This document shows, piece after piece, positions 37,636-47,070 of a DNA stretch of 64,000 nucleotides. Position numbers and translations under genes: made by a program. The notes below the pieces were generated by a model. The model was given only the letters and a program-made list of their open reading frames with translations, did no database searches and had not been told where the DNA came from. This DNA comes from Diphasiastrum complanatum. Lineage: Eukaryota; Streptophyta; Lycopodiopsida; Lycopodiales; Lycopodiaceae. The stretch lies in contig MU832663.1 in NCBI GenBank assembly GCA_029204225.1, positions 1 to 64,000 of the forward strand. The letters run 5' to 3'. Each line of letters begins with the position of its first letter. The first letter of the stretch is position 1.

Positions 37636-38282
37636 TGTGAAAATTGTCAACATTTCCTTGTCTAGTTTTAGGCCAAAATTGCTAAAAATGGCACATAGTT
37701 TAGGATCTGACTTTTCACACGTGTGAAACAGGTCTAGATATTTTTAGTAAGTGTATTTTTTCAGTATGAAGAAGTGTCAAACTTCAAGACCTTCGAAATG
37801 AGTCCATTTTCATGTATTTTGGACATATATGCCAAATTTACCTATATAGGGCATATTTTAGGTAAGGAGGGTCTAGAGAGAGGAGAGAGAGTCATCTCTC
37901 TCAGCTATATATAGCAGGTAGGCCGTGGAGAAACAGGTTGGAGCAGATCCATTGTATTCATTTGCTTAATGAGAGATTTTTCTATTGGGTTCTCCTTCCA
38001 TTGTTGGCATTGTGTAGTGATTGAGTTCAAGCTTTGTGTGTATGATCTTAGGTGCTTTCCAAAAGTGGTAGGCTGATGTATTATGGACTGTATAATGCTA
38101 TTTTGGGCCGCACTTGATGTTTATGGAAGTTTCCATTTGTGATAAATGCTTTTTGATCAAGTTCTTTGCATTCTAGGTAGCATAGAATGTGTTGCCAATT
38201 CCTAGCTTATGTAGTTTGGAGTGCAAGCATTCAAGCCAATGATCTTGGAGTTTAGATCCACTTAGGATCTGTATTTTTCACA
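37636..38282 (+). repeat. Co-C 5' LTR
   Basis: Starts TGTGAAAATTG and ends ATTTTTCACA. Palindrome TTCACACGTGTGAA at 37,714-37,727. TATA-type CTATATATAG at 37,905-37,914 in the middle of the LTR, preceded by GAGAGGAGAGAGAG. The ends resemble those of Co-A. Confidence 0.95.
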
Positions 38283-38295
38283 TGGTATCAGAGCT
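38283..38295 (+). promoter_or_regulatory. Co-C primer-binding site
   Basis: TGGTATCAGAGCT right after the LTR; initiator tRNA-Met type. Confidence 0.9.
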
Positions 38296-39453
38296 GGTTG
38301 GCTTCTATTTACAGTAAGTATTCCATTTTTGGTGATATTTGGATGTTTGATCAAGTTCTAGCATGATTTTGCATTGCTTTGTTGATCAAATCTTACTAAC
38401 CTTTGTTTTGTGAGTTGAACTTGTGGATCAAAAGCATATTTCAGGTCTATTGAAGATCAGAGGCTGAAAAGAAACTATTTTGGATCAGATCATAACACCT
38501 AATCATTTGTGATTGTGAGGCTTGTGCATATTCAATACTAACAATGTTCTTTTCAATCCTATTGTTGACAATCTCCATTCTTGGATGAACACTCTCCTTA
38601 AGTGGATGAAACTTCTCCTTAAGTGGATGACAAATGCTCTTTTGAGTGAGTTGTAATTCTCCTAAAGGCTGAGCAAAGCTCCCATTTGGATGAAAGATCC
38701 CCTTTTTGGGTGAACATATTGCAAGCTCCATTGTGAAGAGCATATTGTAAAGATTGTCATCAATTTTGGCATAATTTTTGGTGTACTTTGTTGAGCATGT
38801 AAGTAACTCTCCTTATGTAATTTGATTGGAGCATTTGCTGGAAGGTGTTAACCATTATGCAAGTGTGTTTTCAGGTTCTTAACAGGTTGAGGAACATTCT
38901 CATGTGAAGTGATCTTAGATCTACATCTAAACACCAAGATTTGACAAGATAGTGAAGCTAGTCTTGTGATTCACTAAGTGTGCTCATTCATTCACCTCTA
39001 AATCTTGTATTTATCACTTGCTGGAGTTTATAAACTTTTAGAAGTGTGGTTTACATGTGGTTTTACAGGTTGAATCAATATCTTAGTGTGTTGATCATAT
39101 GTTGATCAAGTTTGTTCATTACTAGGTAATCTTGGCATCCTAGTTTTGGGTATTTTCTAAGAATGCAAGTAACTCTTCACACCATAACTTGATTTGGTCA
39201 CTTGCTGGAAAGTTTGAGAGCTTAAGCAAGAGTGTGTTCAGGTTGGTTTGATTTTGTAATCCATTCTTAGTGTGTGCAAAGTGTTGCATGTGTTTCAATC
39301 TTCCTTTCTATGCTTGGAAACCATCTAGGTTCAAGATAGAAGTGTTTTAGGGTCCTAAATCTTCATAGATCTCTTTATCTATCATTTGTTGAGAGAAAAG
39401 TGAGTGCTAAGTGCTTTAGGACAAAACCTAAAAGTTGAAGAAACATTAGAATC
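38296..39453 (+). other. Co-C untranslated leader
   Basis: About 1.16 kb without an ORF. It contains loosely repeated units, such as a CTTGCTGG(A)AG phrase near 39,019 and 39,201 with surrounding AAGTAACTCT (38,800; 39,168), suggesting old internal duplication. It may hold the packaging signal. Confidence 0.5.
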
Positions 39454-42400
39454 ATGGCTTCCAATGGTGGGATCATGCTAGAGTCTAGTGAAAGGTTGAG
39501 TTCATCAAACTACTCTACTTGGAAAGTGAGGATGGAGTCCTTACTTGAGTTGAATGAACTCATGGACATAGTTGCAGAAATTGAAGAGAGACCTCTCACA
39601 CTTCAAGAGCAACAAAGGTTTGATAAGAAGGCCAAAAGGGCTCTTCATATCATTAAAATGAATGTTACAAATGAACTTCTCAAGGAAGTTGGAAAGTGTC
39701 AAAGTGCAAGTGAGGCATGGAATGCCTTAAAGAAGCTCTTTGAATCAAAGTCCACATCTAGGGTATTGACCCTAAGGAGACAAATATTTTCTAGTAGGCA
39801 AAGAGAGGGTGAAAGTGCTCATGCATTTATCTTGAGAGTTAAGTCCCTAAGTGATGATTTAGCATGCATTGATGAGAACATAAAAGATGGTGAAATAGTC
39901 CAAGTTATGTTGAATGGTTTGCTAAATGAACATGCTAACCTTGTGCAAAGTTTTGCCATTCAAAGAGTCTTGCCAAGTGTGGTTGACTTGCAAGAAATCT
40001 TATTGGCTGAAGAACATAGGTTGCAATCAAAGCTTGATGGTGCATCCTTGCAAGGTGGAGGTGAAGAGGCTTTCTTCACAAAAGGCAAATTCAAGGGCAA
40101 AGGTAAAGGCAAAGGGAAATGGTCCAAAGGTGGTAACTTTGATCATGATGATCACTCTTCCTCTTCCTCTTCTACTAAGAACAATAAGTCAAAGTTCAAG
40201 TGCTTTTATTGTGGGATAAAAGGACATTTTGCAAATGAATGCCATAAGAAACAAAATGCTAGATCTAGGTTGAGATCTAATGTACTTCTTGGAGATGATA
40301 ATTGTTGTGCTAACTTGGCAAGCTTTGGTGAATCTATGGTCAATTTTTTGGATCCATTGGATCTTGAAGATGCACTAGTGTTACCTACTAGTCATATGGA
40401 GTCATGTGGAGCTAAATTAGCATCATGTTTGTACTCTTCTACTCATGGACTTCCAAGGCTTGTTGGTTCTTCAATGGTGCTAGATGGCAAGTGCAAAAAT
40501 GGAAAAGGTAAGGAAGGAGCTAACTTCATCAATGGAGTTGATGAAGATTCTTCTTTGGAAGTGATTGTTGCTAATGACTTGTTTGTTCATATGGAAAAAG
40601 ATGGAGATGCTAAGTGTCATTCTTTGCAAGAAGATGGTTGTTCTTCTAATTCTTTTCATATTGATGTATGTAATCATGTGGGAAAAGATGATGGTGCTTT
40701 GAGCATGCTTGAAGGAAATGGTTCTTTTACATCTTTTTGTGATAAAGTCATTTGTGCAACAAGTGGTGTCACATTTCTTCATAAAAAGAGTAGATCAAAG
40801 GTTTCTATCATGAGACTTGGTGAGGGAGATCACAAGTCAAAAGGAAGAGAAGTATGTGAAGTGTTCAAAGTAGGATGTACTTTGAATGATGTTTTTATGA
40901 ACGATAGTGAGGAAGAATCATTATCATATGACTCATTACCTAAACCATTGAGTAGAAGTTCATGTTTGAAAAGAGAGAGTACTTCAATCACTCTTATGTT
41001 GAAGGTACTAAGGATTCTTTTCTTGGCTTCTAATATTCAAGAGTCTTCTACTTCTTATGGTGCAACTATCAAGAGGGAGGTTTCTAACTTTTGTGGTGCT
41101 AGCATTAAGAGGGAGTCTTGTGAAGGAAAGGGCAATGGAAGAGTGGTTCTTGGGAAGATCCAAAGCATGGATCTAACATCTCTTCATCAACTCAAAGCAT
41201 TCTATGATTGTGGTGGATTGTTCATTCATGGTCAAGATGGCAAAAGGTTGGTTGAAGAAGACTACATGGAGCAACTCAAGTGGCAACTTCTTCAAGGCAA
41301 GGGAGATATCATTGGTGAGCTTATTGAGGTTTGTTATGAACTCAAGAGGGCTGTTTTGATTAGGTTTGATACTCATCTTCACCTACTCTACTTCATGTTA
41401 AATGGAAATGTTGGAATCTATCTTTTGGTTTATGATGGTGGCATTGTTTTCACTAACTATAGTGAAGGGTCAAATTTGAGCATTGATGAGATCTTGTGGG
41501 ATCTTAATCATGTGTTTGAGAGGGAGTATCTTCAGAGTTTCAGATCTGAAGATGTTCACATATGCAAGATCTTTGATGTCTTATTGGAAGATCAAGAGGT
41601 TGATCTTGGATTGCTTCATCAACACCAAGAGACAAGTGGCAATTCGAAGCTAGTGAAAAGCATCAAAGAAGAGACAAATGGTCAAGGCATTTTGGATCTG
41701 TTTTTACAGGTTCTTGAAGGTTCAAGTAAGGTCTTTGGAGCTGCAAGGAAGTGTCTTCTTACTCTACCTCACTTGCCTAATCTCATGTATGAACATTGTT
41801 ATGTCAATGTGTTGAAATTGTCAAATTTCAATAAAACTAGTTCCATAGTTTTGCATCCTTTGGATCTTGGAGATGGAATAGTTATCATTGCTGGTTTTTA
41901 TGATCAAGTACATGAATTCATTCAGATCTTGAAAGGTATTGAAGTGGTCAATATGTTTTCTTTTGAACAAAGTTCAAGATCTAGTATTCTAGTGTTGGCA
42001 AATTGGCAACTTGTTGACATTGTAGGATCAAGCGTTGTGTGCAAATCTTGTGGAGGTACTTCAAGTATTTCAAGTTCAGGTTTTGGTCATTCAAATGGAG
42101 TAGGGAACACATCTTTTTGGCATTCATTCACTCAAAGGCTTTCATGGATTGAAGATCTACAAAGGCAAGGTGGTGATGGAAGTTCATTCATGGAGATACA
42201 TGTTGCATTCACTATATGTATAGTGAAATGTGGAGGAGGCATGCAAACACTTGTTGATCACTTTCATTTACAACTTGTTTGCTGCTATTTTACAGAGAAA
42301 CCAGAGATGGATACATGGAGGAATTCATTAATTGAGATTCTATGTTCTTTTACATGTACCATTTTTATGATTCTATGTAAAATTGATGTAAGAAATAGTG

Positions 42401-42546
42401 AAGCATCCTATATGGACACTATTATCTATATCAATTATGTTGTGTCCTATTTTGTACATATTAGGATCCTTGAGAAGAGATCTATTCTGATGATGGAGAT
42501 CATTCTTAAGTTGGAACAAAGTAGTGTTGTAAAACTAGCAAGTTAA
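39454..42546 (+). CDS. Co-C fusion protein: Copia Gag plus about 760 residues of unknown sequence
   Basis: 1,030 residues with no stop. Residues 1-190 align with Co-A Gag without gaps (MASNGGIMLESSERL; NYSTWKVRMESLLELNELMD). A Lys/Gly stretch (208-226) and the zinc knuckle CFYCGIKGHFANEC (250-263) follow. From about 270 to 1,030 I recognise nothing: a Ser/Asp/Cys-rich part, a repeated GASIKRES-like phrase (about 520-550), a more globular part with LIRFDTHLHLLYFMLNG and LLVYDGGIVFTNYSEG, and a hydrophobic C-terminus. No protease DSG, integrase triad, YVDD or RNase H motif is present. About 760 open codons in AT-rich DNA are not expected by chance. It could be captured host sequence or an ancient element-specific domain. 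Confidence 0.85.
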   Translation: MASNGGIMLESSERLSSSNYSTWKVRMESLLELNELMDIVAEIEERPLTLQEQQRFDKKAKRALHIIKMNVTNELLKEVGKCQSASEAWNALKKLFESKSTSRVLTLRRQIFSSRQREGESAHAFILRVKSLSDDLACIDENIKDGEIVQVMLNGLLNEHANLVQSFAIQRVLPSVVDLQEILLAEEHRLQSKLDGASLQGGGEEAFFTKGKFKGKGKGKGKWSKGGNFDHDDHSSSSSSTKNNKSKFKCFYCGIKGHFANECHKKQNARSRLRSNVLLGDDNCCANLASFGESMVNFLDPLDLEDALVLPTSHMESCGAKLASCLYSSTHGLPRLVGSSMVLDGKCKNGKGKEGANFINGVDEDSSLEVIVANDLFVHMEKDGDAKCHSLQEDGCSSNSFHIDVCNHVGKDDGALSMLEGNGSFTSFCDKVICATSGVTFLHKKSRSKVSIMRLGEGDHKSKGREVCEVFKVGCTLNDVFMNDSEEESLSYDSLPKPLSRSSCLKRESTSITLMLKVLRILFLASNIQESSTSYGATIKREVSNFCGASIKRESCEGKGNGRVVLGKIQSMDLTSLHQLKAFYDCGGLFIHGQDGKRLVEEDYMEQLKWQLLQGKGDIIGELIEVCYELKRAVLIRFDTHLHLLYFMLNGNVGIYLLVYDGGIVFTNYSEGSNLSIDEILWDLNHVFEREYLQSFRSEDVHICKIFDVLLEDQEVDLGLLHQHQETSGNSKLVKSIKEETNGQGILDLFLQVLEGSSKVFGAARKCLLTLPHLPNLMYEHCYVNVLKLSNFNKTSSIVLHPLDLGDGIVIIAGFYDQVHEFIQILKGIEVVNMFSFEQSSRSSILVLANWQLVDIVGSSVVCKSCGGTSSISSSGFGHSNGVGNTSFWHSFTQRLSWIEDLQRQGGDGSSFMEIHVAFTICIVKCGGGMQTLVDHFHLQLVCCYFTEKPEMDTWRNSLIEILCSFTCTIFMILCKIDVRNSEASYMDTIIYINYVVSYFVHIRILEKRSILMMEIILKLEQSSVVKLAS

Positions 42547-42550
42547 GTTG

Positions 42551-42559
42551 AAGAGGGAG
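42551..42559 (+). promoter_or_regulatory. Co-C polypurine tract
   Basis: AAGAGGGAG directly before the 3' LTR. The flanking GTTGAAGAGGGAGTG is the same as in Co-A (minus strand), where it is coding; in Co-C a TAA precedes it. Confidence 0.85.
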
Positions 42560-43206
42560 TGTGAAAATTGTCAACATTTCCTTGTCTAGTTTTAGGCCAA
42601 AATTGCTAAAAATGGCACATAGTTTAGGATCTGACTTTTCACACGTGTGAAACAGGTCTAGATATTTTTAGTAAGTGTATTTTTTCAGTATGAAGAAGTG
42701 TCAAACTTCAAGACCTTCGAAATGAGTCCATTTTCATGTATTTTGGACATATATGCCAAATTTACCTATATAGGGCATATTTTAGGTAAGGAGGGTCTAG
42801 AGAGAGGAGAGAGAGTCATCTCTCTCAGCTATATATAGCAGGTAGGCCGTGGAGAAACAGGTTGGAGCAGATCCATTGTATTCATTTGCTTAATGAGAGA
42901 TTTTTCTATTGGGTTCTCCTTCCATTGTTGGCATTGTGTAGTGATTGAGTTCAAGCTTTGTGTGTATGATCTTAGGTGCTTTCCAAAAGTGGTAGGCTGA
43001 TGTATTATGGACTGTATAATGCTATTTTGGGCCGCACTTGATGTTTATGGAAGTTTCCATTTGTGATAAATGCTTTTTGATCAAGTTCTTTGCATTCTAG
43101 GTAGCATAGAATGTGTTGCCAATTCCTAGCTTATGTAGTTTGGAGTGCAAGCATTCAAGCCAATGATCTTGGAGTTTAGATCCACTTAGGATCTATATTT
43201 TTCACA
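42560..43206 (+). repeat. Co-C 3' LTR
   Basis: 647 bp, one difference from the 5' LTR. Palindrome at 42,638-42,651, TATA-type box at 42,829-42,838. Confidence 0.95.
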
Positions 43207-43211
43207 TTTGA

Positions 43212-43691
43212 CACGTTCAATATAGTCCCGGACCCTTTCTCGTTTTCCCATCTTGACTTTGCTTAGCAGGAGAAACGGGTCTTCCAGGAACTTTTTTGGT
43301 TTAAAGCGCGTAATGAGAGCTGCTTTAACCGCTTCCCAGGTGGATTTCTCTTCCTCTGACAGGTTGAAAAACCAATCCTGAGCCACTACAAGTAAGGACA
43401 TAGAGAATAGCATCAGCTTCTCTACATGTGTCTGTTCATTGTAGATTTCATAGGCTTGCTCGTAAATCTCTGGAGGAATCGGATGGGATCTGATGATCCA
43501 TCGTATTTTGGTATCTCCATCCATGGTGCTCTCCGAACTGCATGCAAGGGTGCGACAGATACGGGTTGGCCCATTGGATCCATTGGTGTTGCTTCCGGTT
43601 CTGCCTCTTGTTGCACAGCTGCTAATCTAGGAAGGTGTGGTGCCTGATTTGCTATCCTTCGTGCTATTGATCGTCCCGATCTTAGATTCAT
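43212..43691 (-). pseudogene. Gy4 gag, N-terminal part
   Basis: Minus strand from ATG 43,691: MNLRSGRSIARRIANQ, Pro-rich segment, then MEIPKYDGSSDPIRFLQRFT. A frameshift near 43,460 leads to YEIYNEQTHVEKLMLFSMSL, AQDWFFNLSEEEKSTWEAVKAAL and KMGKRERVRDYIERVK, the retrotransposon gag core. It joins the 36,445-37,635 part across Co-C. Confidence 0.85.
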
Positions 43692-44766
43692 CCGATGGTG
43701 GGTTCCAAAGTGATTAGATCTTGCTTATACAATAGGATGCAGTCTGGATCTTCAAGGATCTGATCGATCTGATCATCCGAAATGAATTTTAGGCCTTTTA
43801 CGATGGTTTTTCCTTGATAACTTTTTATTCCTTGCACTGATTGACCTGAGATTTTGACAGTAGCTGGATCTGATGCAGATCTTTCCACTACTCTGGTATG
43901 CGAGGGTTATCTTGTGCAAGGGTTCTTTAGCTATTTTTGTAGGTAAAAAACTTGATATCTTTCAGATCTCTAGGAAGTAACTCTGACAAGCTTCACAGTA
44001 GCTGGATCTGGGTCAGATCTCACTGTAGAATTCTCTGCGAGAGTTAACTCTCGCAAGAAGTGAAAATTTCACTGTCTACGAGGGTTCAAAATCACTTTTT
44101 GTGCTTGATCTTCACCAGATCTTCATACTAACTCTCGCAGGCTTCATCACTGATGTAATTTGACATTCTAAATTGATTGAGAGGGTCTGCAAGAGTTCTT
44201 ACTGGAAGGATTTGTTGGATCTTTACTTTTTAGTGATTTTTTAGCACTTAAATCCAATTTTATGCTCACTGAAATCAAACTCACTCTCGCAAGCTCTTTT
44301 GTGTCCTGGTCTCACTGAGATGAAACTTCAAAATCCTCAACGAGAGTTCTTGACCATTGGAACTGAAAATTTACTGTCTGCGAGGGTTCACTTATACTTT
44401 TCCGTCTTTTTTTCACTAAGAACTCTCGCACAGGCACTTAATCATCAAACTAACTCTCGCAAGTTTCTCTGTGTCCTGGTCTCACTGAGATGGAACTTCA
44501 GAGGGCACTGCAAGAGTTCTTATGAAGATTTGAATTTTTTCAAAGGTTTTCTGATTTTTTTTATGATTTTTCTTTGATTTTTACAATCTGCTTGGAACTA
44601 ACTCTCGCAGACTTCTATGCAGGTCTGGGACAATACCTTGGAGCTGCTGCCAGTCATGCAAGGATTAATTCTCACTGATTCTGGAGATATAAAAATCTGA
44701 TGAGTTTTTTTGGCTCTTTTTCCCTCCAAAATGCAGATTGGTGTGTTTTTTGAGTTTTTTGGATGA
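43692..44766 (-). other. Gy4 5' untranslated region with GCGAGAGTT motif array
   Basis: No gene. From 43,895 to 44,610 there are about thirteen copies of TGCGAGAGTT/TGCGAGGGTTC or their inverse AACTCTCGCA, including an exact 20-bp palindrome at 44,036-44,055. No LTR or PBS of Gy4 was recognised to the right; the segment ends against plus-strand Gy5 sequence at about 44,767. Confidence 0.7.
44036..44055. repeat. 20-bp palindrome within the Gy4 motif array
   Basis: TGCGAGAGTT followed by its exact reverse complement AACTCTCGCA: two motif copies placed head to head without spacer. Confidence 0.9.
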
Positions 44767-47070
44767 TTGGTTGCTACCCCCCAACCGACAGCAGAACCAG
44801 TCTCACCAGTCTCACCTACTAAGAAGCAGAAAGGGAAGGCCGTCAGTACCGAAGCAGATGTCCCACAAGACATTCTCTCCAGTGACATCGGGGTAGAATA
44901 TGCTAAATCCGGAGGGAGCCTTAAACCATCTCAAGTTCCAAAGGAGGTCCTAGAGTAGCAGACGACTTTACTTCACCAGACCCAACAACGCCGAAAAGCA
45001 GTAGCAATAGCAGCAGGCAGCTCCGGAACGGCAAGAACTTCTGGCTCTGATCCTATGGGCGTGATTTCGTCCACACAGGCAATCTTTTCTCCATCCCTTG
45101 CTCTCACAATCCCACCACCACCCCCACCATTTACTATCACCTCCACACCCTCACTAACTCTCAACACGGGCTTCTCATCCACACTTCCACAAAAGCCCTC
45201 GACTGTACTTGACTCCACAGTCAACGTAGATGATTTTGTCTTACAATTACTAACTGCACTCCCATCAACCACTGTCACCACTAATCCAATCCCACAATCT
45301 CTGCCACATAGTCTCTCCCCACCCCTCAATCCACAATTACCCCTCCCTGCCTTTCCTACACCTCCGTCTAGCCCTGCTCCTCATGTCGTATCCTAACTAC
45401 ACACGAAACCTACCTGACATTAGTCCTTTGGAGCAGCTACCCCTTACAGCCCAAAAAGTGGTATGGCTAGTGAATGAGCTCCAATACAATATATTCGACA
45501 CCCTAGGGGGACAACACACTATGCGGCAATTTGACGATGGTGCTATGGCGGGCCTTCAGAAAGATTAAACAAGGCTAGAGGAGGAAACCAAACAACAACA
45601 GCTGCAGATCCAAAACCTCACGAATTACAATCAACAACAGCAGCAGTTGTTAATCCATCTCCAGAACCAGCTCCAATTGAAGGTATCCAACATGCAGCAA
45701 ACCATCGATACCCTCAAAGCCGAGAAGGATGAGGTTGTAGCAGATTCACAAGTAGCACGTTCCACTATGAAGGAACAGTTGGAAATGGTGGACTTCAACG
45801 ACTTCGCACCACCAGCTATCCCTAAGGGAACTGCCATTCCAGTGGTGGCCTATCAAACACTGGTCCAAAAGCTGAAAGCCACGACGGAGCAACACGCAAA
45901 ATTAAAAAAAATCATACATTGCTTTCGTCGAGGCCCTAAACTAGCACATAGCCACCCTGGAAGAATGATTAACGGCTGTTGTCCAGTCGACACCGTCGGT
46001 TCATGCAGAGCATGCCCAATTTCATGATTCGGGACACCACCTTGATGGACCTGATGGTGGAGATGGCGCAGGATTTCAATAGCCTCCTCTTGCAACTCAA
46101 GGCTATGCATTTCAAAGCCAACCCCTGGGGCAAGGAGCTCAAACACCAACCAATCCATCGGGCTCTGGGGGTACTAGCTCCCAACATTTTCTTTTTCCTT
46201 CCACCGCTTCTAACCCCCTCGACACCACTAACCTCACCTTCATTCCATGACACTTTTCACCTGAATCACAACGCATTGCATAAGATAACCCCTCGCCTCA
46301 TCTATCTCTTGATCCAAGAGTTTGCAAAGAAGTACCCAACAATGAAAGAGCGAGGTGGCTACATACTGCCAGATTTGGACTAGTGTCAAACACATAAAGC
46401 AGCAGTCAAACTCCTGGATCCACAACCTCTCTGGCGCCATCAGCTCTTCCTCCAAAGTAAGACCTCGATGGCACGGTATCTTGAAGCTCCCTCCTACATG
46501 CGTACCAATCCTTATTACTATCCAGTAGCGAGGCGAGAACCGTTTCCTGCCACCAAGGTCAAGAATAGAATCTTTTGGCCTAAGCACACAAGAGTCGATA
46601 CCGACGACTTGGCCAAAGACATGGTCACCAACTGCCGAGCCTTCTACCAGAAGCACCATGGCAATCCTGATCGCGATGTCAGATATTTTGCGGATAATTG
46701 CGGCCTGGTGGCATTTCTGGCAGAACTTAGAGGTTTTTGGGATCGAGGGTTACTCCCAATTGTCCTTGACATCAATAAACTCTTGCGCATGCAAGATGAC
46801 CATATCAATGTTGTAAGGCTCTATTATCGCGCTGCACTTACTTTCACCTTGCACGTTGATATGGTGGAGCTATGGAAAACCCATAATTTTCTCCAGGGTA
46901 TGCTCCATTATTACAAACCCATGCCCTTCCTGAACAAATTACGGTGGCAAAGGATGGAGGACATCGGGATGACCATCTACCACTCCCGACAACAACAATC
47001 TCGCCTCCAAGAAGCACAAAAAATCTAGGACGAAAAGGCGTCGATTGGTGTGGGACCACCAATCAAATAA
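44767..47070 (+). pseudogene. Gy5 third ORF, N-terminally truncated
   Basis: Plus strand. A Pro/Ser/Thr-rich part (44,767-45,390; PPPPPPFTITSTPSLT-type sequence), a frameshift near 45,385, then Gln-rich coiled coil (45,570-45,760, LEEETKQQQLQIQNLTN onward). After a second frameshift near 45,950 come the C-terminal parts LLDPQPLWRHQLF, MARYLEAPSYMRTNPYYY, FYQKHHGNPDRDVRYFADNC and NFLQGMLHYYKPMPFLNKLRW, with TAGs near 46,381 and 47,026. Same order of parts as Gy4. The polypurine tract follows. Confidence 0.7.

Larger units (their letters stand above)
37636..43206 (+). mobile_element. Co-C: structurally complete, pol-less Copia-type element, 5,571 bp
   Basis: LTRs 37,636-38,282 and 42,560-43,206, each 647 bp, differ at one base by eye (G at 38,271, A at 43,195). 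The 5-bp target duplication TTTGA is at 37,631-37,635 and 43,207-43,211. It has a PBS at 38,283-38,295, a polypurine tract at 42,551-42,559 and one 1,030-codon ORF. Gag is clearly of Copia type, but protease, integrase, RT and RNase H are absent, so it needs proteins in trans. Inserted in gag of Gy4. Confidence 0.95.

Noticed and set aside
40480-40782. Minus-strand frame inside Co-C
   Set aside because: Antisense shadow of the 1,030-codon ORF.
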